Shown here: positions 32,638 to 39,630 of the stretch, in pieces | Numbering within the stretch: position 1 is the first letter of the stretch | Layout of the letters: each line of letters opens with the position of its first letter | Assembly (NCBI GenBank): GCA_029287355.1 | Contig: JARFRH010000182.1 | Span: 1 to 39,630 of the forward strand | DNA: 39,630 nucleotides | Direction of reading: 5' to 3' | Origin: Maribacter sp. | GTDB lineage: Bacteria; Bacteroidota; Bacteroidia; Flavobacteriales; Flavobacteriaceae | The notes under the pieces: model-generated | Seen by the model: only the letters and a program-made list of their open reading frames with translations | Database searches by the model: none | What the model was told of the DNA's origin: nothing | Position numbers and translations under genes: made by a program

Positions 32638-34506
32638 TTATTGAAGTTTGAAAATGAAAGATTGCAAAGGTTCAAGCGAAACAGCGATTTTACCTATTCC
32701 ATTTTCAATTCGTAATTCTTCCTTACTGCCATAGAGCGCATCTTCTACCGTATGACTTCCATCCTTCAAATTCCATTTTTTTATGATTTCTTCGGGAATT
32801 TTCAATTCGAAAACCCTAGAATCATTGGCCTCGAAATTCGAAACAATGATCAACCGTTCAGAAGCGCTCCATCGAACATAAGAGAGCACCCTATGATCAT
32901 AGCCTTCAGTTCCGTCCTTATTAAAATAGTGGATGTCTTGATAGTTGCCCATCAATGCTTCACTTGAAATCGTAAAATTCAAAAGACGCTTATAAAAATC
33001 GCGGAGGTTTTTTTCACTATCGGACAATTGTTCACCATCGTATTTCTTATTATTCATCCACCGTTGATGGTGGGGTACCCCAATATAATCAAAAATGGAA
33101 GTTCTACTCGGTTTGCCAAAACCTGCGTGTTCTGCTCCTGGTTCGCCAACCTCTTGTCCAAAATAAATCATGGTAGGCGATGTGCTCGAAGTTGCTGAAA
33201 TGACCATAGCGGGCATTCCCTTTGTTGCGTCACCCGCAAATTCAGGACTTGCGATTCGTTGTTCGTCATGATTTTCAAGAAAGTGCAACATATGATGTTC
33301 GATATCTTGGAGTCCTTCTAAAACTTTGGGAATGTGGTCTGTCCAACCATGGCCTTGCATAATATGTTTGAGACTGTCATATAGTTCCACTTTATCGTAT
33401 AGATAATCCATCTTGCCTTTGTTGATATAATCTCTGTACAATGCAGGTTGATAGACTTCCGCCAAAAGCAAAGCTTTTTCATTCTTCACTTTAATATGCG
33501 AGTTCATATAACTCCAGAATTCGACGGGTACCATTTCGGCCATATCATATCGGAAGCCGTCGACGCCTAATTCTAACCAGTAAATGGCTATATCTTTGAA
33601 TTTCACCCAAGAATCGGGAATAATTTTATCCTGCCAGAACTTGTAATGCTTCTTGTAATCGGCCTTGCCAAAATCATCAGGTAATTTCTCAAAATCATAA
33701 GACCCATCTGGTCGAACCCCGTAATTGACCTTTACAGTTTCGTACCAATCGTTCATGTTAGGTTGTGCGTCTCTTGAACCATTCCCAGTCCACTTAGCGG
33801 GTACCTCGACAAATTTATTGTCGATCATTTCATGGTTTTCGCCCCCTAAAGGCAAGTATCCATTTTCCCATTTGGGCACCTTGAATTCTGAATTTGGGAT
33901 GTAATAAAAATTATTGTTTCGGGCATATTCAACCGTAAGGTCATCAGAAGAACCGAAGGCCGCTAAACCTGAAGGAGTGGACTTGCCCTCATAATTTCGG
34001 GCCACATGATTGGGCACAATGTCTATCAAGACTTTTAGCCCCGCCTTATGGGTACGTAAAATCAAATCTTTGAATTCTTCCAGACGATTTTCGACCGCAT
34101 CCGCCAAATCAGGATTTACATTATAATAGTCTTTAACAGCGTAGGGTGACCCCGCTCTACCTTTCACAATATCAGGATCGTCTTTTGAGATCCCGAAGGA
34201 AGTATAATCGGTAATCAAGGCATGGTGTGGCACACCCGTATACCAAATGTGGGTCACACCTAGGTCTTTGATTTCTTGGAGTGCTTTTTCAGAAAAGTCC
34301 GAGAATTTACCCGTGCCGTTTTCTCTTAGTGTTCCCCAAGGTTTATTAGTGGTATTGGTATTTCCAAAAAGTCTTGGAAATACTTGGTAAATGACTTTTT
34401 TATGTATTTTTATTTCATCTACTTTCATTGCTTGTGGGGCTTCTTTTTTAGATTGGCAACCGAAAGCGGTCATCACCAATGCCAATAGTGTTAATCGTTT
34501 CATCAT
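32638..34506 (-). CDS. GH13 alpha-amylase-family lipoprotein
   Basis: 622 residues. Lipoprotein signal LTLLALVMTAFGC (Cys17), then a GH13 barrel: VIYQVFPRLF at 38-47, DIVPNHVA (region I) near 162-169, DGFRYDMAEM with nucleophile Asp321 (region II), LLAEVYQP with acid/base Glu350 (region III), and FLENHDEQR with Asp414 (region IV). The C-terminal beta domain follows. It should cut alpha-1,4 (or alpha-1,6) glucans at the cell surface or in the periplasm, a SusA/neopullulanase-like role. It overlaps the GH65 gene stop by 4 nt and is the last gene of the minus-strand operon. Confidence 0.92.
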   Translation of the reverse strand: MMKRLTLLALVMTAFGCQSKKEAPQAMKVDEIKIHKKVIYQVFPRLFGNTNTTNKPWGTLRENGTGKFSDFSEKALQEIKDLGVTHIWYTGVPHHALITDYTSFGISKDDPDIVKGRAGSPYAVKDYYNVNPDLADAVENRLEEFKDLILRTHKAGLKVLIDIVPNHVARNYEGKSTPSGLAAFGSSDDLTVEYARNNNFYYIPNSEFKVPKWENGYLPLGGENHEMIDNKFVEVPAKWTGNGSRDAQPNMNDWYETVKVNYGVRPDGSYDFEKLPDDFGKADYKKHYKFWQDKIIPDSWVKFKDIAIYWLELGVDGFRYDMAEMVPVEFWSYMNSHIKVKNEKALLLAEVYQPALYRDYINKGKMDYLYDKVELYDSLKHIMQGHGWTDHIPKVLEGLQDIEHHMLHFLENHDEQRIASPEFAGDATKGMPAMVISATSSTSPTMIYFGQEVGEPGAEHAGFGKPSRTSIFDYIGVPHHQRWMNNKKYDGEQLSDSEKNLRDFYKRLLNFTISSEALMGNYQDIHYFNKDGTEGYDHRVLSYVRWSASERLIIVSNFEANDSRVFELKIPEEIIKKWNLKDGSHTVEDALYGSKEELRIENGIGKIAVSLEPLQSFIFKLQ

Positions 34507-36818
34507 TTTTTGACAACTTCCTCTTTAAGCGGCGTTAAAACAACCCTATTTCCATTTACTCGAATTGACATTTCCTCTTTTCCATTCAATTTAAATTTGG
34601 TTTCGTCATGGCTCACATTAATTTTCAAAATGCGTTTTCTGAAATTCACCTTGAAAGAATACCCATTCCATTGCTTCGGAATCCTGGGCGTGAAGGACAA
34701 TTTATCATCCACTATACGCATACCACCAAAACCTTCTACAATACTCATCCAGGTGCCTGCCATTGAGGTGATATGAAGTCCCTCTTCTACCTCTTTGTTA
34801 TAATCATCAAGATCCAAACGTGAGGTTCTTAGGTAAAAAACATAGGCTTGATCCATTTGATTCAATTTTGAGGCTTGAATGCTATGTACACAAGGTGAAA
34901 GTGAAGATTCATGAACAGTAAAAGGTTCATAAAAATCAAAATGCTTTTGAAGTTGTTCCGTTGTAAAATGATCCTCGAAAAAATAAAAACCCTGTAAAAC
35001 ATCGGCTTGTTTGATGTATGGAGAACGAAGAATACGATCCCAGCTCCATTTTTGGTTAATGGGGCGTTCCGATTTTGGCAAATCAGCAACTGATATCAAT
35101 TCTTTATCCAAAAACCCATCTTGTTGTAAAAAGACGTCCTTTTCTTTGGAATATGGAAAATACATCCTGTCCGCTACTTCCTTCCATTTTGATTTTTCAG
35201 TATCGGTTAATTTGGTTTTGCCGATAATTCTATGATAGTCATCAGGATAACCATCTTTGACTTTTTGTAATTGTTCGACCGTATAATCGATACACCATTT
35301 CGCCAAATAATTAGTGTACCAGTTATTATTTACGTTGTTTTCATATTCGTTGGGGCCCGTTACACCAAGAATGACATACTTGTTTCTTGGTTCTGAAAGC
35401 GTAGCACGCTGTTGCCAAAACCGCGCGATGCCAATTAGTACTTCCAATCCCATTTCAGGGATGTACGAATAATCTCCGGTAAACCTATAAAAGTTATAAA
35501 TGGCAAATGCAATCGCACCATTTCTATGGATTTCCTCGAAGGTAATTTCCCATTCGTTATGGCATTCCTCTCCGTTCATGGTGACCATTGGGTACAAGGC
35601 TGCTCCATTTGAGAAACCTAGTTTTTCGGCGTTCTCAATTGCTTTTTCCAGATGGTTGTATCGATATTCCAACAAATTCCTGGCAACTTCCTGGTCTTTT
35701 GTAGTCATATAAAAGGGAATACAATACGCTTCCGTATCCCAGTAGGTACTACCCCCATATTTTTCCCCTGTGAAGCCTTTTGGGCCGATGTTCAATCTCG
35801 AATCCTTGCCTGAATAGGTCTGGTTCAATTGAAAAATATTAAACCGAATACCTTGTTGTGCCTTGACATCGCCATCTATGCCAATATCACTCATTTCCCA
35901 AATCTTTGCCCAGGCATTTTTCTGCTTTTCCAAAAGGTTTTCGAAGCCCAAGTCGGTAGCTTTCTTCAGAACCGCTTTTGCAGCCAAAATCAATTCGGCT
36001 TTTTCATGGTTGGTATCGACAACGTACCCACCGAACTTAAGCAATACAAGGCTTTCCCCTTTTTTTACTTCATGCACATAAGAGTGTGCAACAGAAAATT
36101 CATCTTGTTTCTCAGCGGAAGGATTTCCAATAATTTCTTTATCATTAAGCACTAATTTTGCTTCCATGAAAGTGCAGGTAGCAAAATTGGTCTTCATCGT
36201 GTGCGCCTCTATAAACGCCTGATTGCCTTCGGAAAGTATGTTTGTTGTATTCCAAAATTTATCGTCCCAATTACTATCTTCATTTGTGATTCCGCTGTCT
36301 AAATAAGGTGAGAATCTAATTTCCACATCGGTATTCAATGGTTTGATCTCGTATTTGATAGCCCCGATTTCGTCTAGGTCAAGACTTAAAAATCGGGTCA
36401 CTTTAACGGCAAGCTCTATTTCATTTAAGGTGGTGGCTAAAAAACTTCGTTGATACCAACCTTCTTTCATATTCAATTCACGACGAAAATCTTTTACCAT
36501 TTTACAAGTTGCAAGATCTAGTGCCTCACCGTCAACGAAGACATTGATTCCTATCCAATTCGGAGCGTTCAACACTTTTGCAAAATACTCGGGGTATCCA
36601 TTTTTCCACCAGCCTACTCTCGTCTTATCAGGGTAGTAGACCCCTGCAATATAACTCCCTTGAAAAGTTTCGCCTGAATACTTCTCTTCAAAATTCGCAC
36701 GTTGCCCCATAGCGCCGTTACCAATACTAAATAGACTTTCTGAAGATTTTACCCTTTCTTTATAAAAGCCCTCTTCTATAATCGACCAATTGTTTGGTTT
36801 TATATATTCTTGATTCAT
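34503..36818 (-). CDS. GH65 maltose phosphorylase
   Basis: 771 residues from ATG 36818 (MNQEYIKPNNW); an in-frame ATG at 36839 would add seven residues. N-terminal beta-sandwich with SIGNGAMGQRANFEE, then the alpha/alpha barrel with GGSTYWDTEAYCIPFYMTT and GEECHNEWEITFEEIHRNG, which holds the conserved acid catalyst glutamate, and VTGPNEYENNVNNNWYTN. The match is to maltose/trehalose/kojibiose phosphorylases; maltose is the best guess given the GH13 partner and pgmB upstream. It would release glucose and beta-glucose-1-phosphate. No signal peptide, so cytoplasmic. Confidence 0.92.
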   Translation of the reverse strand: MNQEYIKPNNWSIIEEGFYKERVKSSESLFSIGNGAMGQRANFEEKYSGETFQGSYIAGVYYPDKTRVGWWKNGYPEYFAKVLNAPNWIGINVFVDGEALDLATCKMVKDFRRELNMKEGWYQRSFLATTLNEIELAVKVTRFLSLDLDEIGAIKYEIKPLNTDVEIRFSPYLDSGITNEDSNWDDKFWNTTNILSEGNQAFIEAHTMKTNFATCTFMEAKLVLNDKEIIGNPSAEKQDEFSVAHSYVHEVKKGESLVLLKFGGYVVDTNHEKAELILAAKAVLKKATDLGFENLLEKQKNAWAKIWEMSDIGIDGDVKAQQGIRFNIFQLNQTYSGKDSRLNIGPKGFTGEKYGGSTYWDTEAYCIPFYMTTKDQEVARNLLEYRYNHLEKAIENAEKLGFSNGAALYPMVTMNGEECHNEWEITFEEIHRNGAIAFAIYNFYRFTGDYSYIPEMGLEVLIGIARFWQQRATLSEPRNKYVILGVTGPNEYENNVNNNWYTNYLAKWCIDYTVEQLQKVKDGYPDDYHRIIGKTKLTDTEKSKWKEVADRMYFPYSKEKDVFLQQDGFLDKELISVADLPKSERPINQKWSWDRILRSPYIKQADVLQGFYFFEDHFTTEQLQKHFDFYEPFTVHESSLSPCVHSIQASKLNQMDQAYVFYLRTSRLDLDDYNKEVEEGLHITSMAGTWMSIVEGFGGMRIVDDKLSFTPRIPKQWNGYSFKVNFRKRILKINVSHDETKFKLNGKEEMSIRVNGNRVVLTPLKEEVVKK

Positions 36819-36840
36819 GAAATATTCTTTTGATTTCATT

Positions 36841-36878
36841 CCAGCGAACCTATCTGCCGACAGGCAAGGGCTGGAATC
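36841..36878 (-). repeat. 38-nt dispersed palindromic repeat (copy C), GH65-pgmB gap
   Basis: Reading on the minus strand, GATTCCAGCCC ... GGTTCGCTGG with CCTGTCGGCAG in the middle. It matches copy B at most positions and copy A at many, with equal length. It lies immediately upstream of the GH65 start region. Confidence 0.7.
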
Positions 36879-36955
36879 TATTTCTCTTTTTCTAACCTTG
36901 ATTTTATGAATTTAGGCTTGCGATTTTCAACCCCCAAGTCCAATAAATTCGTCGC

Positions 36956-36971
36956 CCCCTCTTTTTAGGGG
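36956..36971 (-). repeat. CCCCT/AGGGG hairpin in the GH65-pgmB gap
   Basis: CCCCT-CTTTTT-AGGGG, a 5-bp stem with a 6-nt loop, 20 nt beyond the pgmB stop. There is no T-run after it on the minus strand, so read-through into GH65 is expected. Compare the GTCCCC/GGGGAC hairpin at 13988-14003. Confidence 0.4.
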
Positions 36972-36990
36972 AGGAACTCAATCTGTTCTC

Positions 36991-37656
36991 CTATTTTAGA
37001 TTTTTATTGACCAATCCTTCCAAAAACTCCAAATCGATTTCTGTAAAATCATTGAAATTATAATCCGCTTCCGAAAGTATTTCCGCATCACCAATGCCAA
37101 TACTAATCATGTTTGCAGCATTCGCCGCTTGAATTCCTGCTTGTGCATCTTCGAAAACAATGCAATTTTCAGGTTCTACCCCGAGTTGATCGGCCGCAAT
37201 AAGGAAAACTTCTGGGTCTGGCTTTGCTTTGGTGACGTTATTACCGTCTACTATGGTATTGAAATACGATAATAAATTTACTTTCTCTAAAATTGGTATG
37301 GCATTTTTACTTGCCGAACCCAATGCAATGGGAAAATTACGCTCTTTGAGGTACTGAAGTATTTTTGGTACATCTGGAAGAATTTCAGTCTCGTCCATTT
37401 TTTCGATATACTTTAAATAGTCTTCGTTTTTTTCAACCATCCAAGTATCGAATTGTTTTTGAGTCGATTTTACTTGACCAATGTCAAGTAAGATTTCAAG
37501 ACATCTTTTTCTACTCACCCCCTTAAACAATTCATTTTGCTCATCGGTAAATTCAAACCCCAGCTCATTTGCAAGGTTTTTCCAAGCTAGGTAATGATAT
37601 TTGGCGGTATCAACAATAACACCATCTAAATCGAATATAAATCCGGTTTCGTTCAT
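36991..37656 (-). CDS. pgmB: Beta-phosphoglucomutase
   Basis: A 221-residue HAD-family mutase. Motif I FIFDLDGVIVDTAKYHYLAW has the nucleophile Asp9 and acid/base Asp11; the cap domain carries LFKGVSRKRCLEIL; motif II is ALGSASKNA, motif III the Lys in TKAKPDPEVFL, and motif IV CIVFEDAQAGIQAA. It turns beta-glucose-1-phosphate from the GH65 enzyme into glucose-6-phosphate. It lies 20 nt downstream of the lacI-type regulator gene and some 170 nt upstream of the GH65 start. Beta-anomer specificity is inferred from the GH65 partner and the HAD cap pattern. Confidence 0.94.
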   Translation of the reverse strand: MNETGFIFDLDGVIVDTAKYHYLAWKNLANELGFEFTDEQNELFKGVSRKRCLEILLDIGQVKSTQKQFDTWMVEKNEDYLKYIEKMDETEILPDVPKILQYLKERNFPIALGSASKNAIPILEKVNLLSYFNTIVDGNNVTKAKPDPEVFLIAADQLGVEPENCIVFEDAQAGIQAANAANMISIGIGDAEILSEADYNFNDFTEIDLEFLEGLVNKNLK

Positions 37657-37676
37657 TTCTTAAAATATTGTGGTAA

Positions 37677-38702
37677 TTATATAGTAGACTCCCTTTCAAT
37701 CAAGGTGGCCTCTATAATTTCGGTTCGATACGTTTCCTCCTCATTTTCTTGAATTTCGGTCTCTACCTTTTCAATAAGCATTTGTGCGGCAATGGCACCC
37801 ATTCGTTCACCGTGTTGCGCCACGGTAGTCAGGCTTGGCACGGAATATCTTGAAAGCAAGCCATCGGTAAAGCCAATAATGGAGACATCTTCGGGAATCT
37901 TCATTCCCAATTTTTGAATCATCCCCATGCAATGTATAGCAAATACTTCATTCACACATAATACGGCATCGATAACATTTTCATTGAAAAAGTGTTCAAT
38001 TTTTGTTTTCGCTATTCCTCGATAAGGCAAGGTCAAAACATGCTTTTCGTCAAAAGGAATTTCATTATCCGCTAAAGCAGCTTTATATCCTTCAGCCCTT
38101 CTTTTGCTTACATTGAAATAACTATCAGTGGTCACCAAAGCTATTTTTCTTTTTCCTGAATCTATTAATTTTTTTACAGCAGCATAGGCAATTTCCTTAT
38201 CATTGATAATGACCTTATCGCATTCTATTTCATCAGTAACACGGTCGAAGAGCACTAGTGGAATACCTTGTTCGGTTACCTCCTTCAGGTGGTTGAAATC
38301 ATTTTTTTGCTGTGTTTCCGCAGATAATGACATGATAAAACCGTCAATACTGCCATTCGCCAACATTTCCATATTTATGACCTCTTTATCAAATGACTCA
38401 TCTGACACGCAGATAATCACGTTATAACCCCTACTATTGGCATATTTCTCGATTCCCCTAAAAACGGTAGTAAAAAAATGATGCACGATATCAGGAATAA
38501 TTACACCGATATTTCTAGTTCGTTTATTTTTTAGGCTAATAGCAATGTTATTAGGCCTATAATTATAAAGCTTGGCAAAGGCTTGCACTTTCTCTTTTGT
38601 ATCGGTACTTATTTCCTCACTGTTCTTTAGCGCTTTCGATACCGTAGAAATAGAAACATCAAGTTCACGGGCAATGTCTTTTAGGGTTGTTTTTCTTTTC
38701 AA
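37677..38702 (-). CDS. LacI-family transcriptional regulator of the alpha-glucan locus
   Basis: 341 residues from TTG at 38702, which gives MKRKTTLKDIARELDVSIST, the usual LacI start; a TTG at 38738 would add 12 residues with no conserved content. The helix-turn-helix is TLKDIARELDVSISTVSKAL, the hinge helix region YNYRPNNIAISLKNKRTRNIG, then a periplasmic-binding-protein-like effector domain (IGVIIPDIVHHFFTTVFRGI, AVLCVNEVFAIHCMGMIQ). It is divergent from susC and first in the minus-strand operon with pgmB, GH65 and GH13. The palindrome at 38949-38964 is its likely operator. The effector would be a maltooligosaccharide or sugar phosphate. Confidence 0.92.
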   Translation of the reverse strand: MKRKTTLKDIARELDVSISTVSKALKNSEEISTDTKEKVQAFAKLYNYRPNNIAISLKNKRTRNIGVIIPDIVHHFFTTVFRGIEKYANSRGYNVIICVSDESFDKEVINMEMLANGSIDGFIMSLSAETQQKNDFNHLKEVTEQGIPLVLFDRVTDEIECDKVIINDKEIAYAAVKKLIDSGKRKIALVTTDSYFNVSKRRAEGYKAALADNEIPFDEKHVLTLPYRGIAKTKIEHFFNENVIDAVLCVNEVFAIHCMGMIQKLGMKIPEDVSIIGFTDGLLSRYSVPSLTTVAQHGERMGAIAAQMLIEKVETEIQENEEETYRTEIIEATLIERESTI

Positions 38703-39058
38703 AATCGAGGACTTTTGGTTATCTGAGCTACAAATCAATGAAATTTACATTGAATAAACGAAATGTATATCATTTGGCACAACAATTATGGGGACGACCG
38801 AAATATAATGTTAAAGTATTAATAAAAAGAAAAAAGAGTATATTTGAGCGAAATTATCAAATTCCCTTTTTTGCTTTTACTTTAATATGATTTCAATAAA
38901 ATCGCAAGAGATATGTTGTTATTATGCTAATTGGACAAAGTTATTAACACGAAACCGTTTTCGTAATTCCATGAATCTCTCTTAACATTTATATTAACAA
39001 CAATTTTACATATTTTTAACGCTCGAACTAAAATTAACCCAATTTAAATTAACAATTT
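38703..39058. promoter_or_regulatory. Divergent regulatory region between lacI and susC
   Basis: 356 nt, very AT-rich, without a gene. The susC-proximal half has several poly-A/T tracts and the LacI-type palindrome, which lies 95 nt before the susC ATG. I could not fix -33/-7 elements with confidence; the region TTTACATATTTTTAAC near 39005-39020 is a candidate susC core-promoter segment. The long untranslated stretch after it is usual for sus operons. Confidence 0.5.
38949..38964 (+). promoter_or_regulatory. LacI-family operator palindrome upstream of susC
   Basis: ACGAAA-CCGT-TTTCGT: perfect 6-bp arms around a central CG-containing core, matching the general LacI-family form CGNAANCGNTTNCG. 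It is the only such palindrome I found in the region, and it lies between the regulator gene and its presumed target susC. Confidence 0.7.
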
Positions 39059-39630
39059 ATGAAGATTACGCTACTAAAGAACTTGTTGATTACCGGCGCA
39101 TTTTTGTGCTTTGGTATGGCGCAAGCACAGGAGGTAACAGGAACCGTTTCCGATGCGACCGGACCATTACCTGGTGCTAGTGTTGTTGAAAAAGGAACAA
39201 CTAACGGTACTCAAACCGATTTTGATGGTAATTATACCATAAACGTAGAAGATGTGGATGCCATTTTGGTATTTAGCTATATCGGGTACAAAGGTCAAGA
39301 AATTGCCGTTGCTGGCCAATCGACGATCAATGTAGCCATGGAAGAAGATGCACAGGCATTGGAAGAAGTGGTCATTGTTGGTTATGGTAGTCAGGCCAAA
39401 AAAGAAATTACGTCTGCAGTGACCAGTGTTAGTGTAGAAGACTTCAACCAAGGTGTTGTCGACAATCCTGCTCAATTATTGGTAGGTAAAGTTGCAGGCC
39501 TTAGTATTGCCAACCCAGGGGGTAACCCAAACCAACGACCCACCATTCGTTTAAGAGGTATTTCAACCGTTGGTGGTAACCAAGAACCTTTAGTTGTAAT
39601 CGATGGAGTTCTTGGGGGATCCTTAGACAG
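39059..39630 (+). CDS. susC: SusC/RagA-family TonB-dependent receptor, N-terminal part
   Basis: 190 codons are visible from ATG 39059 and the frame continues past the window. Signal peptide residues 1-22 (ending MAQAQ), then a carboxypeptidase-regulatory-like domain (EVTGTVSDATGPLPGASVV, DFDGNYTINVED, LVFSYIGYKGQEI), the SusC-type linker EEVVIVGYGSQAKKEITSAV, and the plug domain start (NPAQLLVGKVAGLSIANPGG, TIRLRGISTVGG, PLVVIDGVLGG). It is an outer-membrane importer working with a SusD lipoprotein, expected next to the right. The neighbouring GH13, GH65, pgmB and lacI genes point to maltodextrin as cargo. Confidence 0.95.
   Translation, partial: MKITLLKNLLITGAFLCFGMAQAQEVTGTVSDATGPLPGASVVEKGTTNGTQTDFDGNYTINVEDVDAILVFSYIGYKGQEIAVAGQSTINVAMEEDAQALEEVVIVGYGSQAKKEITSAVTSVSVEDFNQGVVDNPAQLLVGKVAGLSIANPGGNPNQRPTIRLRGISTVGGNQEPLVVIDGVLGGSLD

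Noticed and set aside
39167-39475. 102-residue minus-strand frame at the right edge
   Set aside because: It is antisense to the SusC N-terminal domain, which is clearly the real gene.

Overview
The window looks like a chromosomal segment of a marine-type member of the Flavobacteriaceae (Bacteroidetes). The DNA is AT-rich. Signal peptides and lipoboxes are of the Bacteroidetes kind, the right edge starts a SusC/RagA TonB-dependent receptor, arginine synthesis uses an ArgF'-type (N-acylornithine) transcarbamylase, and mevalonate-pathway genes sit beside a UbiA prenyltransferase. No tRNA, rRNA, CRISPR array, phage or insertion sequence was seen.

Layout. (1) 1-1906, minus strand: a DUF547 protein, an outer-membrane-barrel-like protein and the N-terminus of a lipoprotein cut by the window edge. 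(2) 2182-5222, plus: a FAD/NAD(P) oxidoreductase followed by a polytopic 4Fe-4S membrane protein, probably an electron-transfer pair. (3) 5313-10958: an envelope-glycan group with a YwqK/MORN-like secreted protein, a DPM1-like GT2, a processive-type GT2 with membrane helices, a GT-C-like multi-pass mannosyltransferase candidate, a small SnoaL-like exported protein and, on the minus strand, a paraoxonase-family hydrolase. (4) 11023-22998, plus: a combined arginine/proline biosynthesis operon, GNAT-argG-argC-proC-argD-proA-proB-argF'-SDR-argB-argE-argH. A short leader ORF ending Pro-Arg-Arg-Arg-Arg-Pro-stop precedes it and looks like an arginine-sensing attenuator peptide. (5) 23139-25478: a Kbp-like BON-LysM protein with a clear terminator, a decayed small ORF, an RluB-type pseudouridine synthase and a frameshifted lipoprotein gene. 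(6) 25948-29902, minus: the isoprenoid group mvaD - GHMP (mevalonate) kinase - UbiA, with a nitrilase joined to its end. The mvaD frame carries an in-frame TAA at codon 13 and a Trp-to-Cys change in the KYWGK motif. (7) 29971-32537, minus: DUF1697, a HI0933/YhiN-type flavoprotein and a lipoprotein glycerophosphodiesterase. (8) 32638-39630: an alpha-glucan utilisation locus with a GH13 lipoprotein, GH65 maltose phosphorylase, beta-phosphoglucomutase and LacI-family regulator on the minus strand, and a divergent susC on the plus strand. A LacI-type palindromic operator lies between lacI and susC.

How the genes work together. In block 4, glutamate is taken either to proline (ProB, ProA, ProC) or, through N-acylated intermediates, to arginine. 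The transcarbamylase has Ser at the position that separates acetyl- from succinyl-ornithine enzymes, which points to succinylated intermediates. In block 8, SusC would import maltodextrin, GH13 would trim it, GH65 would phosphorolyse maltose to glucose and beta-glucose-1-phosphate, and PgmB would convert the latter to glucose-6-phosphate, under LacI control. Dispersed palindromic intergenic repeats, including three copies of a 38-nt element, lie in gaps of otherwise tight operons.
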